DNA from: Flavobacterium sp. KMS
GTDB taxonomy: Bacteria; Bacteroidota; Bacteroidia; Flavobacteriales; Flavobacteriaceae
DNA length: 64,000 bases
Assembly: GCF_000813005.1 (NCBI RefSeq)
Contig: NZ_JSYP01000002.1
Span: 248,001-312,000, forward strand
Reading direction: 5' to 3'
Part shown: positions 16,934 to 25,890 of the stretch, piece by piece
Position numbering within the stretch: the first letter of the stretch is position 1
How the letters are laid out: each line of letters begins with the position of its first letter
Translations under genes and position numbers: made by a program
Notes under the pieces: generated by a model
What the model was told of the DNA's origin: nothing
The model's input: only the letters and a program-made list of their open reading frames with translations
Databases searched by the model: none

Positions 16934-19804
16934 TTAAATACTCATTAAGAATCCTATAAGGTTTTCTTTTTTGTTCAATTCTAGTTTTTTTCTTAATCTA
17001 TAACGAGCAAGTTCAACTCCTCCATTTGAGATGTTCATGATTTCTGCAATTTCTTTAGTCGACATATTCATCAATAAATAAGTTGCTAAATCTAGTTCTC
17101 TAGGCGAAATTTTAGGGTATTTTTCTTTTAAGCGTTTCAGGAATTCAAAATGCACATTCTTTATATGCTTTTCTAAATCTTTCCAGCTTTTATCTGTATT
17201 TACTTCTTTAACAATGCTTTTGTTGAGTTTGTTGAATTGAAATTTAGTTGACTCGTCAAATGTTTCAATGTCAATTTCTTTCAGTTTATGTATAATCCCG
17301 TTTAGGATTTTGTTCTTTTTTACTACTTGTAAGGAGTTGTTAACTAGTTCTTTGTCTTTAGTGAGAATCTTTATTTGTAATTTGTCATTTTTTAATTTTT
17401 CAATTTCTTTTTCTAATTGATATTGTTCTTGCCTTATTTTAGATTCTTTTTCTAAGTAAAGTCTTCGTTGTTCGATTGTCTCGTAATATTTATTTTTTCT
17501 AATTTTCATTTTTATGCGATAGGAGATAGAGTAAATAGCAACCAATACAAGCATAAAATAAAATATATAAGCAAGAATATGTCTATACCAAGGTGGTGAA
17601 ATGGTAAAAGGGATGACATCAACCTCAGATTGTATCCCGTAACTATTTCTCACTTTAACTCTCATTTTGTAATTGCCTTCTCTTAAATTGGTATATTCCT
17701 TTACTGAAATTGTTGACCAATTGCTCCATTTTTCGTCAAAAGGATCTAATTGATAAGAGTATTCTACATTTTCAAGGTTCTCATAAGTAGGAGATGAGAA
17801 AGTGAATTTTACATGATTTGAAGCATATGGAATTAGATATTTTTCCGAAATTTTCTTCTGATTTCCGAAGGTCAAGGTATCATTTGTAAAAGTAAAAGTT
17901 CGAATGAATACGTTCGGTTTGGTTACGATATTATTTATTAATTGAGAATCATAATGAGCCAGACCATCGGTTAATCCGATAAAAATATTTTGAGGATCAA
18001 TAGTGTTAACCGAAAGATAGTTGGTTACTAAGTTTCCTGTTAAGTTTGAAAATGGGGCAACGACATTTTTGTAATTTCCATCAGGGGATTTAACTAGTTC
18101 TCCCAAAGATTCATTAAATACGTACCAAAGATTACCTTTTGAATCTTCATAAAGAGAATTTATTACGGGTATATCTTTAAAAACGGCAGTCATTTTTTTA
18201 TCCTTATAGAAAACTTCTTGTTCTTTAGAATATTTATAAAAATGGTTATTTGTTTGGAAATAAACGCTGTTATTTATTTTTTGAATACTTCCAATGCCTT
18301 TCTCTTTTGATAAATTGTGAATTATTTTTATTGATTTGAATTTTTTTAAATCATCAGATAATTTCATTTGATATAAAAATTCATCTTTTTTTAACCATAA
18401 ATAGTCATTGTCTAGCTCGAATAAAATAGAAGATTTATTAAATCCTGAAATTTGATTTCTAAACTCTAAACCATTTGCAGTTTTTTCAAACAATGCAAAT
18501 CCATTATAGTTTGATCCTACTACAAAATTTGGATGGTTGGGGACTGTTCTAAAACCGAAATAACCATTCTTATCCAATAGTTTTACAGCCTTATTTCCTT
18601 TTATAATTATTGCGCCTCTATTGTTGGCACATATTAATTCGTTACCAATAACCTGAATATTCCATGTTTGCGTATTTGTTCCTTCTACAAGCGAGAAAGC
18701 CCCTTCTTTAAAAGCAGTATTCCAAGCATGGTAAAAAACACCTTGATTTGTTGCTACATATAAATACCCATCATGAATTACAGAAGCATATACGGTACTA
18801 ATATCATAACTAAAGCCAAAGTATGTAAATGGAGAACTTTCATTGATAAATGCAATCCCATTATCTAGCCCAAGCCAAAGATTGTTTTTGCTATCTATAA
18901 AAGAAGTAAGTACGGTATTGTTTTGTAAGCCCTTTTTGCGGTCTATGTGCTGAATAATTTTTCCGTTTAGGTCGGATATGATAATGCCATTTAAAACGGA
19001 ATTTAATACAATGAATTTGTCTTTGATAGAGACACCTCCTAATGAACTATTTTTTTTGATAAAAGCATTGGCTTCAGTGTTCCAAGGAGTCAGTGTTTGA
19101 TTGCTATAGATAAAAAGTCCATTTTCTAAAGTTGCTACCAAGAGTTCATTGTTAGGCATTTTAAACATTGCCCAGACCTCGGTGTTGTTTAATGTTGTAG
19201 TACCTTTTAAAGGATATAATTTCCCGTCTTTATATATTAGTATTCCTAATGAATTGTCTTGAACATAGATAGTGTTGTCAATTTGAAAAGAAAACTGAAA
19301 ACGTTTGGGAGCTTCTATTGTTTTAAGTTTATTGTCTTTAAAAATATAAATTCTGGCAAAAGATTGAAAAATTACTTCATCCTTAACAATATGTATTCTC
19401 CATACAAAATCTAATTCTTGAGCACTTTTTGATTTGATGAGTTTTGATAAAGAGGTATATTTTAATTTTCCTTTAGAGTCGGCATCAAAATAGCCAAGTT
19501 CTTTATAGCCGCCTACATATATTCTGTGAGAATTATCAACTTTTACTGATCGTACCGATGTTGAGTTTGGTAAGAGGTACTTTGTCCAGGAAGATCCATC
19601 AAATTGTATAAGACCGCTATTGTTGGCAAAATATAAATTTCCGTTCTCATCTTGATCAATACTCCAGTTTTGGGTTGCTCCTTTGTATTCTGCCCGTTTA
19701 TAGTTTCGGATGTCAGGAACACCGATATTTTTAACTTGTGCTGATAATAGGATCGAAAAGAATAAAAAACAAACGGTTATGATGTTAAATCTTGTAAAAT
19801 TCAT
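16934..19804 (-). CDS. Membrane one-component regulator: beta-propeller sensor, Y_Y_Y domain and LuxR-type HTH
   Basis: Probable sensor and activator of the adjacent PUL. Residues 1-22 form a signal peptide. About 30-640 form two-component-regulator propeller repeats, and about 670-740 a Y_Y_Y (triple-tyrosine) domain; both are periplasmic. One membrane helix (about 745-767) leads to a charged coiled coil (about 770-850). A cytoplasmic LuxR/GerE helix-turn-helix follows (LSPRELDLATYLLMNMSTKE and on, about 890-950). There is no histidine kinase or receiver domain, unlike the hybrid two-component regulators of Bacteroides PULs. It is divergent from susC across 349 bases. DNA binding while membrane-bound is an inference. 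Confidence 0.85.
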   Translation of the reverse strand: MNFTRFNIITVCFLFFSILLSAQVKNIGVPDIRNYKRAEYKGATQNWSIDQDENGNLYFANNSGLIQFDGSSWTKYLLPNSTSVRSVKVDNSHRIYVGGYKELGYFDADSKGKLKYTSLSKLIKSKSAQELDFVWRIHIVKDEVIFQSFARIYIFKDNKLKTIEAPKRFQFSFQIDNTIYVQDNSLGILIYKDGKLYPLKGTTTLNNTEVWAMFKMPNNELLVATLENGLFIYSNQTLTPWNTEANAFIKKNSSLGGVSIKDKFIVLNSVLNGIIISDLNGKIIQHIDRKKGLQNNTVLTSFIDSKNNLWLGLDNGIAFINESSPFTYFGFSYDISTVYASVIHDGYLYVATNQGVFYHAWNTAFKEGAFSLVEGTNTQTWNIQVIGNELICANNRGAIIIKGNKAVKLLDKNGYFGFRTVPNHPNFVVGSNYNGFALFEKTANGLEFRNQISGFNKSSILFELDNDYLWLKKDEFLYQMKLSDDLKKFKSIKIIHNLSKEKGIGSIQKINNSVYFQTNNHFYKYSKEQEVFYKDKKMTAVFKDIPVINSLYEDSKGNLWYVFNESLGELVKSPDGNYKNVVAPFSNLTGNLVTNYLSVNTIDPQNIFIGLTDGLAHYDSQLINNIVTKPNVFIRTFTFTNDTLTFGNQKKISEKYLIPYASNHVKFTFSSPTYENLENVEYSYQLDPFDEKWSNWSTISVKEYTNLREGNYKMRVKVRNSYGIQSEVDVIPFTISPPWYRHILAYIFYFMLVLVAIYSISYRIKMKIRKNKYYETIEQRRLYLEKESKIRQEQYQLEKEIEKLKNDKLQIKILTKDKELVNNSLQVVKKNKILNGIIHKLKEIDIETFDESTKFQFNKLNKSIVKEVNTDKSWKDLEKHIKNVHFEFLKRLKEKYPKISPRELDLATYLLMNMSTKEIAEIMNISNGGVELARYRLRKKLELNKKENLIGFLMSI

Positions 19805-20153
19805 AATTACATTATAATAGGCTCAACGATTTACTTAGCTTTTACGTGGCTTTAAAATCCTTAAAATATTAGACTTAATATTGATTTGGTTTAGAAAATT
19901 TACCTTATAAAAGCTAAAATAATCGATTTATATTGAATGTAGTGTTTATTTTAATTTTATATTTTTTTTAAATACCATAATTTAATTTTTAAAATAATGT
20001 AAATCAATTAAATATATTTTTTTTGATGTGTTTTTGACTAGTGTTAATTTTGATTTTGATGTGTTTTTGTAGTGATTATTAATTGCGTATTCTTAAAAAA
20101 ACTTATTATTATTGTTCCGAATTACTAATTAATTAACCAAAATTTTTAGAAAA
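19805..20153. promoter_or_regulatory. Divergent PUL control region with a 16-bp direct repeat
   Basis: A very AT-rich 349-base gap with no ORF. TTTTGATGTGTTTTTG occurs twice, at 20021-20036 and 20054-20069; both are perfect and exactly 33 bases apart, about three helical turns. A possible susC promoter follows, ATTG (20082-20085) and TATTATTG (20107-20114, near TAnnTTTG). The repeats would then lie just upstream of RNA polymerase, as expected for an activator site. Confidence 0.5.
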
Positions 20154-23100
20154 ATGAAATTAACAAAATTACTTATTTTTTGTTTTTCATCTATTCTATT
20201 CTCAGTTTATGCTCAAGCGCAAGACGTTACAGTAAACGGAATAGTTAATGATGAAAGTGGTATGCCAGTACCAGGAGCATCTGTTTTAATAAAAGGAACG
20301 GGGAAAGGGACATCTTCTGACTTTGATGGGAAGTTTCAACTACAGGCACCTTCTAATGGTGTTTTAACAATTACGTTTATAGGTTATGGAACTATTAATG
20401 AACCAATAAATGGTAGAAATAAAATAGTTGTACAATTACGTCCAGAATCACAAACGTTAAATGAGGTTGTTGTTGTAGGATATGGTACTCAAAAGAAAAG
20501 TGTAGTTACAGGAGCAATTTCTAAAGTAAAATCTTCGGATATCGAAAATTTACCGATATCCAGAGTTGAACAAACTTTACAAGGAAGGGTTTCTGGAGTT
20601 ACTGTCGCTGCGAGTTCTGGACAACCAGGGTCGGCATCTACGATTCGTGTGCGTGGTATAACTACTCTGGGAAACAATGACCCATTATGGGTTGTAGATG
20701 GAGTAGTGGTTGATGCTGGTGGTATTGGATATTTAAACCAGTCAGATATTGCTTCTATCGAGGTATTAAAAGATGCGGCTTCTCAAGCAATTTACGGAGC
20801 AAGAGCTGCAGCTGGGGTAATTATTGTTACTACCAAAAAAGGGAAATCAGGAAAAATGAGTGTTAGCTATAATGGCTATACAGGTTTTTCTTCGGCAGCA
20901 AGAAAACTAGATCTTTTAAATGCGACTGAATATGCGACTTTAAGAAATGAGAAGTATGCAAACGGATATGCTAAAAAATCTCCAACAGATACTTTTGCAT
21001 TGCCTTTTCAAGATCCTAATGCATTAGGTGCAGGTACAGATTGGCAATCGGTTATTTTTAATGATAGTGCAGCACGTATTGGTCAAGAGTTAAGTTTATC
21101 AGGAGGAAATGATGTATCTACTTTTTATGCCTCTTTTGGTCTTTTGGATCAGGAGGGTATTGTAACAACAGATATTTCTAATTATAACAGAAAAAACATT
21201 CGTTTAAACTCTACTCACAAAATATCTAAATGGGTAACTTTTGGTCAGACATTAGGTTTTTCCAGAGAGAAAACGATGGGGATAGGAAACACAAATAGTG
21301 AGTTTGGAGGACCATTAAGTTCTGCAATAAATTTAGATCCGATAACTCCTGCTATCGTAACAGACCCAGGGATGGCTGCATTGCCTCCTTATTCTGTCGG
21401 TATTGATGGTCATGGTAAAGGAATTTTAAGAGATCCTTACGGAAATCCATATGGTGTTTCGACTATGGTTACACAAGAAATGTCTAATCCATTGGCTTAT
21501 ACTCAAACTAGATTAGGAAATTACAACTGGTCAGATAACTTTGTTGGAAATGCTTACTTAGAAATTGAGCCAATAAAAGGATTAAAATTCAGAACTACAT
21601 TAGGAGGTAAACTTGCTTATTGGGGTGTTGAAAGCTTTACACCAGTTGCATATTTAAACTCAACTAATATGACACAAGTAAATAACCTTTATAGAGAAAC
21701 AAATAAAGGTTTTGGATGGAATATAGAGAATACTGCTTCTTATACAAAAAGTATAGGTGATCATAATTTTAGCGTATTAGTAGGTCAGGGAGCTTATGTA
21801 GATAACAGAAATAGTGGTACAAAAATTACATATACTAATTTACCAGTAGATAATCATGATGATGCCTCTTTTAATTTTGACCTTCCAAAAGATCAAATAA
21901 ATGCTACAGCAACTACAGGAAATGAGCACAGAGTAACTTCTTTATTCTCTAGATTAACTTATGATTTTAAAGAAAAATATTTAGTAACAGGTATTATTCG
22001 TAGAGATGGATCTTCAAGATTTGGAGCAAATAATAAATATGGAACTTTCCCTTCATTCTCATTAGGATGGGTTCCATCAAAAGAAGCATTTTGGGTTGAA
22101 AACAAAGTAGTAAACCAATTGAAATTTAGAGGTGGTTACGGTGTAACTGGTAATGATAATATTGGAGATTTTAAATATCTGGCAACTGTAGGAGATGGTC
22201 GTAACTATACTATAGGGACATCTGGATCTGTAACTATTGGTAACAGCCCGAATGCACCTTCAAATCCAGATTTAAAATGGGAAGAAACTAGCCAGACAAA
22301 TATTGGTTTAGATGCTACTATTTTTTCTGATTTCAGTTTATCTGTAGACTGGTATATTAAAAAAACTACAGGAATCCTTCAGGAAATTATGTTACCAGGT
22401 TATGTTGGTTCAGGAAATCCAACTGGAAACGTTGCTGATATGCAAAATAAAGGTGTCGATTTAGAATTAGGATACCGTAAAAAATTAGGACAGGTTAATA
22501 TGTCTTTAAGTGCAAACGTATCTTATCTGGAAAATGAAGTAACATATTTAGGACGTGGAGTTGATTTTCTTGCAACAGGAGAGCAATTTAAAGCGATGAC
22601 ATATGATATTACAAGAACTCAAGTTGGGCAGCCTTATGGATCTTTCTACGGATTTAAGACAGCAGGAATTTTCCAAAACCAAAATGAGATTAATGCTTAT
22701 AAAAATGCTGCAGGAGGATTAATTCAACCAGATGCTAAACCTGGAGATTTCCGTTGGCAAGACATTAATGGAGATGGTCAAATTAATTCAGATGACAGAA
22801 CAAATATTGGTAGCCCAATACCAAAATACACTTTTGGATTTACGGTAAATCTAGATTATAAAAATTTCGATTTAATGATTTTTACGCAAGGAGCCGCAGG
22901 AAATAAAATTTTCCAGGGATTACGTAGGTTAGATATTGAAAACTCTAATTACCAAACCACTGCTTTAAGTCGTTGGACGGGAGAAGGTACATCTAATACG
23001 TACCCAAGATTAACATCTGATGATACAAACAAAAACTTTAATAACCCTTCTGATTTTTATCTTGAAAAAGGAGATTACGTAAGAATAAAAACAATTCAGA

Positions 23101-23315
23101 TAGGATATTCATTGCCAGTTAAGACTATAGGACAAATTGGTTTAGAAAAAACCAGAGTTTATTTAACAGGAGAGAACTTATTGACTTTTACTAAGTATAC
23201 TGGATATGATCCTGAAATTGGAGCAAATAGCGCTACAGGAAATGTTATGGGTATAGATAGAGGTATTTATCCTCAAGCCAGAACTATAATGTTGGGAGTT
23301 AATTTACAATTTTAA
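20154..23315 (+). CDS. susC: SusC-like TonB-dependent glycan importer
   Basis: Outer membrane TonB-dependent transporter that takes up oligosaccharides together with SusD. The signal peptide ends around AQAQ (about residue 23). A carboxypeptidase-regulatory-like domain follows (about 26-100, GMPVPGASVLIKGTGKGT), then the SusC/RagA link NEVVVVGYGTQKK and the plug domain (about 110-220). The remainder is a 22-strand-type barrel ending in an aromatic-rich strand. Length 1053 is typical. It is the first gene of the PUL and probably controlled from the direct-repeat region. Fourteen bases separate it from susD. Confidence 0.95.
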   Translation: MKLTKLLIFCFSSILFSVYAQAQDVTVNGIVNDESGMPVPGASVLIKGTGKGTSSDFDGKFQLQAPSNGVLTITFIGYGTINEPINGRNKIVVQLRPESQTLNEVVVVGYGTQKKSVVTGAISKVKSSDIENLPISRVEQTLQGRVSGVTVAASSGQPGSASTIRVRGITTLGNNDPLWVVDGVVVDAGGIGYLNQSDIASIEVLKDAASQAIYGARAAAGVIIVTTKKGKSGKMSVSYNGYTGFSSAARKLDLLNATEYATLRNEKYANGYAKKSPTDTFALPFQDPNALGAGTDWQSVIFNDSAARIGQELSLSGGNDVSTFYASFGLLDQEGIVTTDISNYNRKNIRLNSTHKISKWVTFGQTLGFSREKTMGIGNTNSEFGGPLSSAINLDPITPAIVTDPGMAALPPYSVGIDGHGKGILRDPYGNPYGVSTMVTQEMSNPLAYTQTRLGNYNWSDNFVGNAYLEIEPIKGLKFRTTLGGKLAYWGVESFTPVAYLNSTNMTQVNNLYRETNKGFGWNIENTASYTKSIGDHNFSVLVGQGAYVDNRNSGTKITYTNLPVDNHDDASFNFDLPKDQINATATTGNEHRVTSLFSRLTYDFKEKYLVTGIIRRDGSSRFGANNKYGTFPSFSLGWVPSKEAFWVENKVVNQLKFRGGYGVTGNDNIGDFKYLATVGDGRNYTIGTSGSVTIGNSPNAPSNPDLKWEETSQTNIGLDATIFSDFSLSVDWYIKKTTGILQEIMLPGYVGSGNPTGNVADMQNKGVDLELGYRKKLGQVNMSLSANVSYLENEVTYLGRGVDFLATGEQFKAMTYDITRTQVGQPYGSFYGFKTAGIFQNQNEINAYKNAAGGLIQPDAKPGDFRWQDINGDGQINSDDRTNIGSPIPKYTFGFTVNLDYKNFDLMIFTQGAAGNKIFQGLRRLDIENSNYQTTALSRWTGEGTSNTYPRLTSDDTNKNFNNPSDFYLEKGDYVRIKTIQIGYSLPVKTIGQIGLEKTRVYLTGENLLTFTKYTGYDPEIGANSATGNVMGIDRGIYPQARTIMLGVNLQF

Positions 23316-23329
23316 TAAAAACGAGAATC

Positions 23330-24850
23330 ATGAAACTAAAAAATATAAAATATTCACTTGTTGTTTGCGGAGTACTTTTTACTGTCCTGTCGTGCGGTGA
23401 GGATTTTTTAACTGTAGAACCAAAAGGAACTGTTCTGGAGGATAAATATTACCAAAATGAAAGCCAGGCTTATGCAGGATTAGTAGCTGTTTATGATATA
23501 CTTGGTAAGCAGTCTAAAGGATTTGAAAACATGATCTGTATGCTAAATGCAGGTTCAGATGATTTTAATGCAGCTGGTGGTGGTGCTACAGATGGTGCCG
23601 GAATACATGCATTTGGAGATTATTCACTTAGTCAATCAACAATCCCAGGTAGTTTTTGGGGAGATTTTTATCAAGGAATTTTTAGAGCAAACGTATTGCT
23701 TGAAAAGTTACCAGCGGTACCTATGGATGAAGCTAAAAAAGCAAGATTTGCAGCTGAAACAAAAGCATTACGTGCTTATTATTATTTTGAATTGGTTCGT
23801 ACTTTCAGAAATATCCCATTGATATTAGAGCCATTAAAAACACCAGATATTTTTAATGTAGTTCAAGCGACACCAGAAGCGGTATACGCACAGATTGAAA
23901 AAGATTTGAAAGAATCACTTCCTGGATTACCTGTTATAATTACAAATAAGGGAGATGAAGCAGGACGTTTATCTCAGGGTGCAGCAAAGGCATTGTTAGG
24001 AAAAGTTTATTTATACGAAGGGAAAAATGCATTATCAGCAGCAGAATTTGCTGATGTAAATGGTACTCCGGGTGGTACAAGTATGTACGGATATAAATTG
24101 GTAGCTGATTTTGCAGATTTATGGAAGATAAGCAACAAGTTTAATTCAGAATCGATTATTGAAATTGTACATACTGATAAAAGTAATGCCGATTGGGGCT
24201 TTTGGGGTGGAGGAAAAGATGAAGGAAACTCTGTTTGTATTATGGTAGGACCTAGAGGATACAACAGGTCAGAAAATTCTACAGCACCAGATTATGTTTC
24301 GGGATGGAGTTTTAGTACCGTAAGACAAAGTTTATATGATGTGCTAAAAGGAGATCCTCGTTTTGATGCTACCATTCTTGATATGAAAGCATTGAAAGCT
24401 GCTAAACAAGCAGATTGGGCTCCTAATTATGATGATACAGGTTATTTCCTTAAAAAATTCATGCCATTAAATTCCGATACATCTACAGGTAGTGGTTCAA
24501 CAGCTTTAAATTACAAACAAGATGTTTACGCGATTCGTTTAGCAGATACATATTTAATGGAAGCCGAAGCATTAGGTGGTACAGGAACAAGAGCGCAAGC
24601 TTTACTAGATGCTGTAAGAGCACGTGTAGGTTTAGGATCAACTCCGGTTTCTTTGGATGCAATTGCGTTAGAAAGAAGAAAAGAATTAGCTGGAGAAGGA
24701 CACCGTTGGTTCGATTTAGTAAGAACAGGAAAAGCTGCTGCTGCATTGGCATCTAAAGGATTCCAAGCAGGTAAAAATGAAATTTGGCCAATTCCTTTTA
24801 AAGAATTAGAGAATACTAAAATTGTTCAGAACCCTAATTATAACGATTAA
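23330..24850 (+). CDS. susD: SusD/RagB-like surface glycan-binding lipoprotein
   Basis: Lid lipoprotein of the SusC/D pair; it captures glycan at the cell surface. The lipoprotein signal ends in LSCG (Cys22). The SusD-like N-terminal domain starts FLTVEPKGTVLEDKYY. TPR-like helices such as KALRAYYYFELVRTFR and the RagB/SusD C-terminal domain (ERRKELAGEGHRWFDLVRTG, about 445-464) are all present. The length, 506, is standard. Directly between susC and the binding lipoprotein gene. Confidence 0.95.
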   Translation: MKLKNIKYSLVVCGVLFTVLSCGEDFLTVEPKGTVLEDKYYQNESQAYAGLVAVYDILGKQSKGFENMICMLNAGSDDFNAAGGGATDGAGIHAFGDYSLSQSTIPGSFWGDFYQGIFRANVLLEKLPAVPMDEAKKARFAAETKALRAYYYFELVRTFRNIPLILEPLKTPDIFNVVQATPEAVYAQIEKDLKESLPGLPVIITNKGDEAGRLSQGAAKALLGKVYLYEGKNALSAAEFADVNGTPGGTSMYGYKLVADFADLWKISNKFNSESIIEIVHTDKSNADWGFWGGGKDEGNSVCIMVGPRGYNRSENSTAPDYVSGWSFSTVRQSLYDVLKGDPRFDATILDMKALKAAKQADWAPNYDDTGYFLKKFMPLNSDTSTGSGSTALNYKQDVYAIRLADTYLMEAEALGGTGTRAQALLDAVRARVGLGSTPVSLDAIALERRKELAGEGHRWFDLVRTGKAAAALASKGFQAGKNEIWPIPFKELENTKIVQNPNYND

Positions 24851-24861
24851 ATAAAGATCAT

Positions 24862-25740
24862 ATGAATTTAAATATAATTTTTAAAAAGACTATATACCTA
24901 ATGTTTGTTTTAGGAACACTAACAAGTTGTGAACCTGATGCACCAGGAGCTGGCAACGGATTAACTGTTGCAAGTGTAGATCCTTCATTTACAATTACCC
25001 CGGTAGAAGGAAAGAATAATACATATTTATTAGTATCAGGTACAGACAATGTGCTGAATTCTTACTGGAAAGTAGGCAAGGCAGAGTTTTATGGAAAAAT
25101 GAATTTGGAGATTTTTTTGCCAGATAAAGGAACGTATAAAGTAGTGCATACTGCTGTAGGCCGTGGAGGAACTACTGATTTTGCTACCAAAGAAATTATT
25201 ATTGCTGCAAATGATCCTGACAGAGGAAATTTAGTTAAAGGAACCAGTTTCTTAGATGCTGCTGACCAAGCACAATGGACCAACTTGCACCTTAATACTA
25301 ACGGATTAGCCGCATGGACTTTCACTCCGGGATTTGCAACTATAAACGCAAGTGGAAACACCTCTAATCAGGAAGGGATTTATCAGGAAATAGATGTTGT
25401 AGCAGGTAAAGAATATATAATAGATATGCAGGTATCTGCAAAAAGCGGATCTCCAGATTTTTGGTTTGAAGTATATGCTGGAAAAACAGTTCCAACTTCT
25501 GGAGTTGTATATACAGACAACAAAGTTATGGGATTAAGCTCTGAAGACGGTTGCGGGAAAGGAGCATTTGATGGAAAACTATCTGCTGTAGGATGTGTAA
25601 AAAATAGTGCTACAGACAAAGTAGGTAATGTTGTAAAGTTTGCAGAAACGGGTAAAGTCTATTTAGTAATAAGAGCTGGTGGTAACGGATTTACTCCAAC
25701 TGGAATAACAATTACAGAAGTAGAGTTTAGAGGGAAATAA
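24862..25740 (+). CDS. PUL surface lipoprotein, probable glycan-binding protein
   Basis: Third gene of the susCD operon, 11 bases after susD. The lipoprotein signal ends in LTSC (about Cys20). The middle (about 30-110) looks like a PKD/Ig-like domain, with a tail like TYKVVHTAVGRGGTTDFATK. The C-terminal half (about 120-292) resembles a beta-sandwich carbohydrate-binding domain (IYQEIDVVAGKEYIIDMQVS). No catalytic motif is seen. It is probably a SusE-position glycan-binding protein; the ligand is inferred from the neighbouring enzymes. Confidence 0.7.
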   Translation: MNLNIIFKKTIYLMFVLGTLTSCEPDAPGAGNGLTVASVDPSFTITPVEGKNNTYLLVSGTDNVLNSYWKVGKAEFYGKMNLEIFLPDKGTYKVVHTAVGRGGTTDFATKEIIIAANDPDRGNLVKGTSFLDAADQAQWTNLHLNTNGLAAWTFTPGFATINASGNTSNQEGIYQEIDVVAGKEYIIDMQVSAKSGSPDFWFEVYAGKTVPTSGVVYTDNKVMGLSSEDGCGKGAFDGKLSAVGCVKNSATDKVGNVVKFAETGKVYLVIRAGGNGFTPTGITITEVEFRGK

Positions 25741-25778
25741 TTAAGAATTGAGTTAAATAAGTTTAAGTTAGGTTGTAG

Positions 25779-25814
25779 AATAGCCCATATTCTTTATGAC
25801 TATGGGCTATTTTT
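25779..25814 (+). terminator. Hairpin terminator or attenuator inside the PUL
   Basis: AATAGCCCATA (25779-25789) pairs with TATGGGCTATT (25801-25811), followed by a short T-run. It lies 38 bases after the binding-lipoprotein stop and before the first GH30. It could hold enzyme expression below that of the import genes. Confidence 0.65.
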
Positions 25815-25890
25815 AAACTACTTAGATACTAAAGGTATGTTTTATTGACATTGAAAATGTTGTTAGAATTTGCACATTAAAAATTAAATA

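Noticed and set aside
19805..20153. Small ORF in the regulator/susC gap
   Set aside because: The gap is very AT-rich with many stops and no start with a family match.
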